From Arthrinium phaeospermum (Eukaryota; Ascomycota; Sordariomycetes; Amphisphaeriales; Apiosporaceae), in contig QYRS01000003.1 of assembly GCA_006503535.1 (NCBI GenBank), positions 620,001 through 684,000 of the forward strand: DNA of 64,000 bases, in the 5' to 3' direction. Made by a program: the position numbers and the translations under genes. Below the pieces are notes generated by a model that was given only the letters and a program-made list of their open reading frames with translations, did not search any database and had not been told where the DNA came from. Shown here piece after piece: positions 60,484 through 64,000 of this stretch. Each line of letters starts with the position of its first letter. The first letter of the stretch is position 1.

Positions 60484-61300
60484 ATGGGTTTCTCTGCTGG
60501 TAGGTCATCACTCTCTCCCGTTGCGATATCGCCTTCCCCCCTTGCGGCTTAATCGAGGAGAACCGGTTGCCACCGACACGAAGCCATTGGACGCTCGCCT
60601 TGGAGGTGGACGTCAATTCACACTTCGCGATCAAGCAGCTACCGTTCGCCCATCGATCGCCTGTTGTCTTCCTGTCGTATCTCAAGCGCACATCCTGCGA
60701 GATCTACCCGGCGTCGCCTGCGGTATTTTATCTGAGTCGAGGCGATCACCATTCGTCACACGACTTGTAAGATGCCAATGGCACATATCCAATGAGCGCA
60801 TCATGGGACAGACAGGATGACAACAGGAAGCCGTTTTTATCCTCTTGAAATCTCAGAGCACAAACACTTGGGCCACTTCCAAGACTCGGCGCTGACACAA
60901 GTTTCTATCACAGGTGATTCCAAGAAGGGTGCCAACCTCTTCAAGACCCGTTGCGCTCAGTGCCACACCCTGAAGGAGGGTGAGGGCAACAAGGTCGGCC
61001 CTGCTCTGCACGGTCTCTTCGGCCGCAAGTCTGGCCAGGTCGACGGTTTCTCTTACACCGACGCCAACAAGTCCAAGGGTGTTACCTGGGAGGAGAACAC
61101 TCTCTTCGACTACCTCGAGAACCCCAAGAAGTACATTCCCGGTACCAAGATGGCGTTCGGTGGTCTCAAGAAGGAGAAGGACCGAAACGACCTCATCACG
61201 TAAGCTCCGCCACAACCTGCTGCTCGTACAGTATGTTTTGTATCACAACGCATTTGACTAACACGCTCTCCACAGTTTCCTCAAGGAGTCCACCAAATAA
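60484..61300 (+). CDS. CYC1: Cytochrome c
   Basis: Three exons: 60484-60499 (only 16 nt, MGFSAG), 60914-61199 and 61276-61300; phases sum to 108 residues, the normal fungal length. The haem-attachment site is CAQCH, followed by [20 protein letters not shown]; the axial Met is in [14 protein letters not shown]. It ends DLITFLKESTK. This soluble intermembrane-space haem protein carries electrons from complex III to complex IV. Intron 1 is long (414 nt) compared with other introns here; the frame open through its last part (from 60817) is not coding. The gene is intact, in contrast with the three broken genes immediately to its left. Confidence 0.98.
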
Positions 61301-62465
61301 GCGCTTCCTCCTGCGCTATCAGCATCACGTGTAACGATAAAGACCAGATCATCATAGACGACGACGGATTGGCCAACAGTGTATTATAGAAATAGACCGT
61401 TCTGGCGCCCCGTTGGTGCAATCGTTCATATACTTCGCGAAAGAAAGACTCTCCCCTTTGATTAAGTTTTGGGTTTGCTGGGAGTTCATGGCCTCACCTA
61501 CGGTCTGGCTGGGTGGAAGCATTGGATTGTAGACATGATCGTTAGGTCCTTTAATTGAACTTGGCGTTGACTTATCTCTGCTCAAAATCTCGTTGGTTTC
61601 CTCGGCCAGTAATGTGACATGTGAATTGGCTTTCTAACATGGGATTCTTCCCCCGAAAAAATGTGATCTGCATACTGCTGATGTTCGTTACTCACGGCCT
61701 ATCAGACGACCGGAAATTTCTGTCATGTTCCTGACAGATATCCGATAGATGCCGATATGCATAAGATACTTCTTAACGAAGTTTCAGACCAGATAATGCG
61801 GAGTCATAATGCTGGTTCTAAGTTGTGCAGTAGTGCAGTAGTGGCTTAGTACCCGAATAGATCGGCCACCGCTGATCTTGAATTTTGCCCCTTTTTAACA
61901 TCCTACTTACATAAGCACACCAAGGTATCAAACGTGCGTCATTGAAGCTTCCAGTGTTATCACGATACTGTAGTGGCAATGTCAGTGGAATATTTAGTGA
62001 AGCTCGATTTCCATTTGATTTTGCCACTAGAATAGTATAAATCGCACTTGCAACTATTCCGAAAGGCAGGTACGGGATTGTTGAAGGTGCCGAACTGATA
62101 CTCTCCGAGGCAAAGATGACATGACCCCTAGTAATCATTGCAATAGCTCACTCCTAGGATGATTTACGAATTATATATCTTCGAGAAAGAAGACTGTAGA
62201 CGTATGTGATTATGGCAGCAGCAACAGCGGAAGCTAGGTAGGCTAGGGCGGTTCGCCAAAGAGTCCACCAGATCCTTCAATGTTTCATCTCTATTGCTTG
62301 TTCAGCATGAGACTTTCCTGTTCAATCTATAAATATCGAGATTCAGTCAATGCCGAGTACCACAGCGCCTGTTACTAACAGCTCGCCGCGATATCCCCAA
62401 TCTTGATTCGGTGATGAGTGGTGTCCAGACCAACCAGCGGAAAAGCGACGGCGGAGTGACTATCG
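61301..62465. other. Intergenic spacer
   Basis: 3' flank of the cytochrome c gene followed by A/T-richer DNA leading into the gypsy relic. No supported gene or RNA. An older part of the transposon may extend into 62390-62465 but is too decayed to call. Confidence 0.45.
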
Positions 62466-62900
62466 TTGGGAATACCATCTATGTTGCTGCCCTCTTATGC
62501 TCGGGTATATGGCATGGGGATGTCCACGTCGGAGGATAAAACGGAGGCTCTGGCGAAACTGTTCATGCCTACCATTTTATGCCAGCTGGAACAGTACATT
62601 AGGATGACCGGTTGGCTCAGCCAATTCGTCCCATGGTACCACCAGAAACTAGAACCCCTCCAAAATCGAAAGACAGAGCTCCTACGAAAGGAGCGCGAGG
62701 AGGGCCGAGCCCAGAAGACGGCCGCAGGGCGTAAAAATGGACGGCGTCCGTCAAGTTCGAGCCAACGGAGGCAGAGCGAGAATCGTTCCAGATCCTACAA
62801 TACTCAGTACCGAAGCCTGTTCTTCCGGACGACACGCCATTGATCAAAGCCGACCATGTCGTCAGCCGACTGGCCAAGCCCTTCCGCTTGAATCGTTACT
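62466..62900 (+). mobile_element. Decayed fragment of a Ty3/gypsy retrotransposon pol gene
   Basis: One frame reads MSTSEDKTEALAKLFMPTIL, QLEQYIRMTGWLSQFVPWYH, then LEPLQNRKTELLRKEREEGR, which matches the end of the gypsy reverse transcriptase and its connection to RNase H (the LxxYLGLTGWLRxYIPxYAQ and PLQxRKTELL region). From about 62750 the match continues in another frame (FEPTEAERESFQILQYS), so the fragment carries a frameshift. No LTRs, target-site duplication, gag or integrase were seen. It is a non-functional remnant, inserted in the spacer between cytochrome c and the AAA ATPase gene. Confidence 0.8.
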
Positions 62901-63432
62901 GTTACTGATGTCCTGCTGTTGCAAATGCCGCGCTGCCGCAGTCACTCACGATGTCTATCACAGAGCTCGAGGCCGGAGAGCGACGTTGGTGGCTCTGCCA
63001 GCAAAGTATCTCCAAATACTCCTCGCCCGAATAAAACGTCAAAGGGGTGGTTCTGACGACTGTGCGGTGCTTGCAACGGCGTGAACACCCATAGCACTCC
63101 CTGATGGCAAGCTCATTCAACCACCTCTTGGCCCGTGTTACTCCTAGTACGAGGACTACTACTACTACTACAACTACTACTACTACCACCACCACCACCA
63201 TGACTACTATCTACAGCTACCACTACAACAGTAGGGCCAGCAGCAGCAGCCGGGGCGGAGCCGGCGGCGGCGGCCTGATCAAAATCCTGAGCGACAAACC
63301 GAAGGCTGTATTCTGCCAATATTGTTTAACATTAACACTTTTGGGTTTAATCCATTTTGAACAAGAAGTCACTTGATACTCTCTGGGATTAAACCAATTT
63401 CTTGCCGTTCTCCTAGTCTAGTGACATGGTAT
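62901..63432. other. 3' flank of the RIX7-like gene with trinucleotide repeats
   Basis: Holds the terminator side of the minus-strand ATPase gene and the ACT/ACC repeat below. No coding region seen. Confidence 0.45.
63154..63201. repeat. Imperfect (ACT)n/(ACC)n trinucleotide repeat
   Basis: A run of ACT triplets with one interruption (AAC) passes into ACC triplets. It lies about 230 bp beyond the stop codon of the ATPase gene. Confidence 0.9.
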
Positions 63433-64000
63433 CTAATTCCACCCCTTATTCTGCAGCCTCCGGAAATGATCCGCACTCTTCTCCGACACCGACGGCTTGA
63501 TCTTGGACAGCGCCACGTCCCAGTCGGCGCGGTTGATCTCGATCGAAGACCCCTTATCCTCGTCCCAGCGCTCCACGGCGGCCTTGGCCGCGGCGATGTG
63601 CAGGTTCTCGATATCGGCACCGCTGAAGCCCTGGCAGCGGCCATCGCGCGCCACGGGCTCGAGGGCGCTGAGCTGTTCGGGAGTCGACTCGGGCAGCACC
63701 GTGCGGATGCGCGTCTTGAGGATCTCAACCCGACCGTCCTCGTCGGGCAGGTCGACGAAGATGTTGTTGCCGAGACGGCCGGGGCGCAGGATGGCGGGGT
63801 CGATCATGTCGGGCCGGTTGGTGGCGCCGATGATGTAGACGCCCGCCCGGCTGTTCATGCCGTCCAGCTCGGTAAGAAGCATGTTGACGACGCGGGCGCT
63901 GGATTCGGCAATAGCATCACCACGCTTCGGCACCAAAGCATCCAGCTCGTCGAAGAAGAGAATACAAGGCGCCGAGGAGCGGGCGCGAGAGAAGACCTGC
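63433..64000 (-). CDS. RIX7: AAA ATPase, ribosome-biogenesis RIX7/NVL type (C-terminal part)
   Basis: Minus strand, frame open from the right edge (codons starting at 63999) to the stop at 63435-63433, 188 residues. It begins inside the second AAA module: SRARSSAPCILFFDELDALV contains Walker B; SSARVVNMLLTELDGMNSR is followed by IIGATNRPDMIDPAILRPGR with sensor 1 and the arginine-finger region; the lid carries GFSGADIENLHIAAAKAAVE. The pairing of FSRARSSAPC with DALVPKRGD fits Rix7/NVL better than Cdc48 or Pex proteins. Rix7 strips factors from pre-60S particles in the nucleolus. The N-terminal two thirds lie outside the window, so exclusion of other two-domain AAA proteins (for example Afg2) is incomplete. 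Confidence 0.8.
   Translation of the reverse strand, partial: QVFSRARSSAPCILFFDELDALVPKRGDAIAESSARVVNMLLTELDGMNSRAGVYIIGATNRPDMIDPAILRPGRLGNNIFVDLPDEDGRVEILKTRIRTVLPESTPEQLSALEPVARDGRCQGFSGADIENLHIAAAKAAVERWDEDKGSSIEINRADWDVALSKIKPSVSEKSADHFRRLQNKGWN

Noticed and set aside
63104..63376. 90-codon frame over the ACT/ACC repeat
   Set aside because: Its poly-Thr core is only the trinucleotide repeat; no other support.

Overview
This is nuclear DNA of a filamentous ascomycete, most likely a Sordariomycete. Genes carry short GT-AG introns with a CTAAC-type branch site close to the acceptor, G+C-rich coding DNA alternates with long gene-poor spacers, and the gene set is typically fungal (PTH11/rhodopsin-type membrane protein, GMC oxidoreductase, Gta3, filamentous-fungal RasGEF). 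A decayed Ty3/gypsy fragment is also present. Genus cannot be fixed from this window alone.

Layout, left to right: RRP12 (minus, runs off the left edge); SEC17/alpha-SNAP (minus) divergent from a mitochondrial GatC-like GTA3 gene (plus); a spacer; a small secreted protein with 16 cysteines built from four CX6C-pair modules; a 4.8 kb spacer; a secreted GMC oxidoreductase with a leader intron; a 4.4 kb spacer; a 7-TM rhodopsin-domain protein; a nine-exon GH63/YMR196W-type glycosidase with a GC-AG intron and an apparent 3-nt exon; a DUF726 alpha/beta-hydrolase; a RasGEF with a degenerate small-GTPase domain at its N-terminus (minus); LSM1 (minus); a single-pass membrane protein with a Ser/Ala/Gln coiled ectodomain and Pro-rich tail; a Nudix diphosphoinositol-polyphosphate phosphohydrolase (minus); a 5 kb spacer; the arginyltransferase ATE1; a short-chain dehydrogenase (minus); exosome subunit RRP42; a mitochondrial membrane protein (minus); cytochrome c; the gypsy relic; and the C-terminal half of an AAA ATPase of the RIX7 type (minus, runs off the right edge).

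Most genes are housekeeping and unlinked in function, as expected in fungi: ribosome biogenesis (RRP12, RIX7), RNA decay (LSM1, RRP42), membrane fusion (SEC17), mitochondrial translation and respiration (GTA3, cytochrome c), protein arginylation (ATE1). No biosynthetic cluster or defence-like system was seen.

The strongest oddities are: (1) the modular cysteine-rich secreted protein; (2) the 3-nt micro-exon in the GH63 gene; (3) a run of single-base frame breaks confined to three neighbouring genes at about 54.3-59.1 kb (SDR, RRP42, mitochondrial protein), where the two breaks in the SDR gene cancel so that it stays open. Genes on either side are intact, so local assembly error is the first explanation to exclude. 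Exon coordinates below come from reading splice sites by eye and checking that phases add up.
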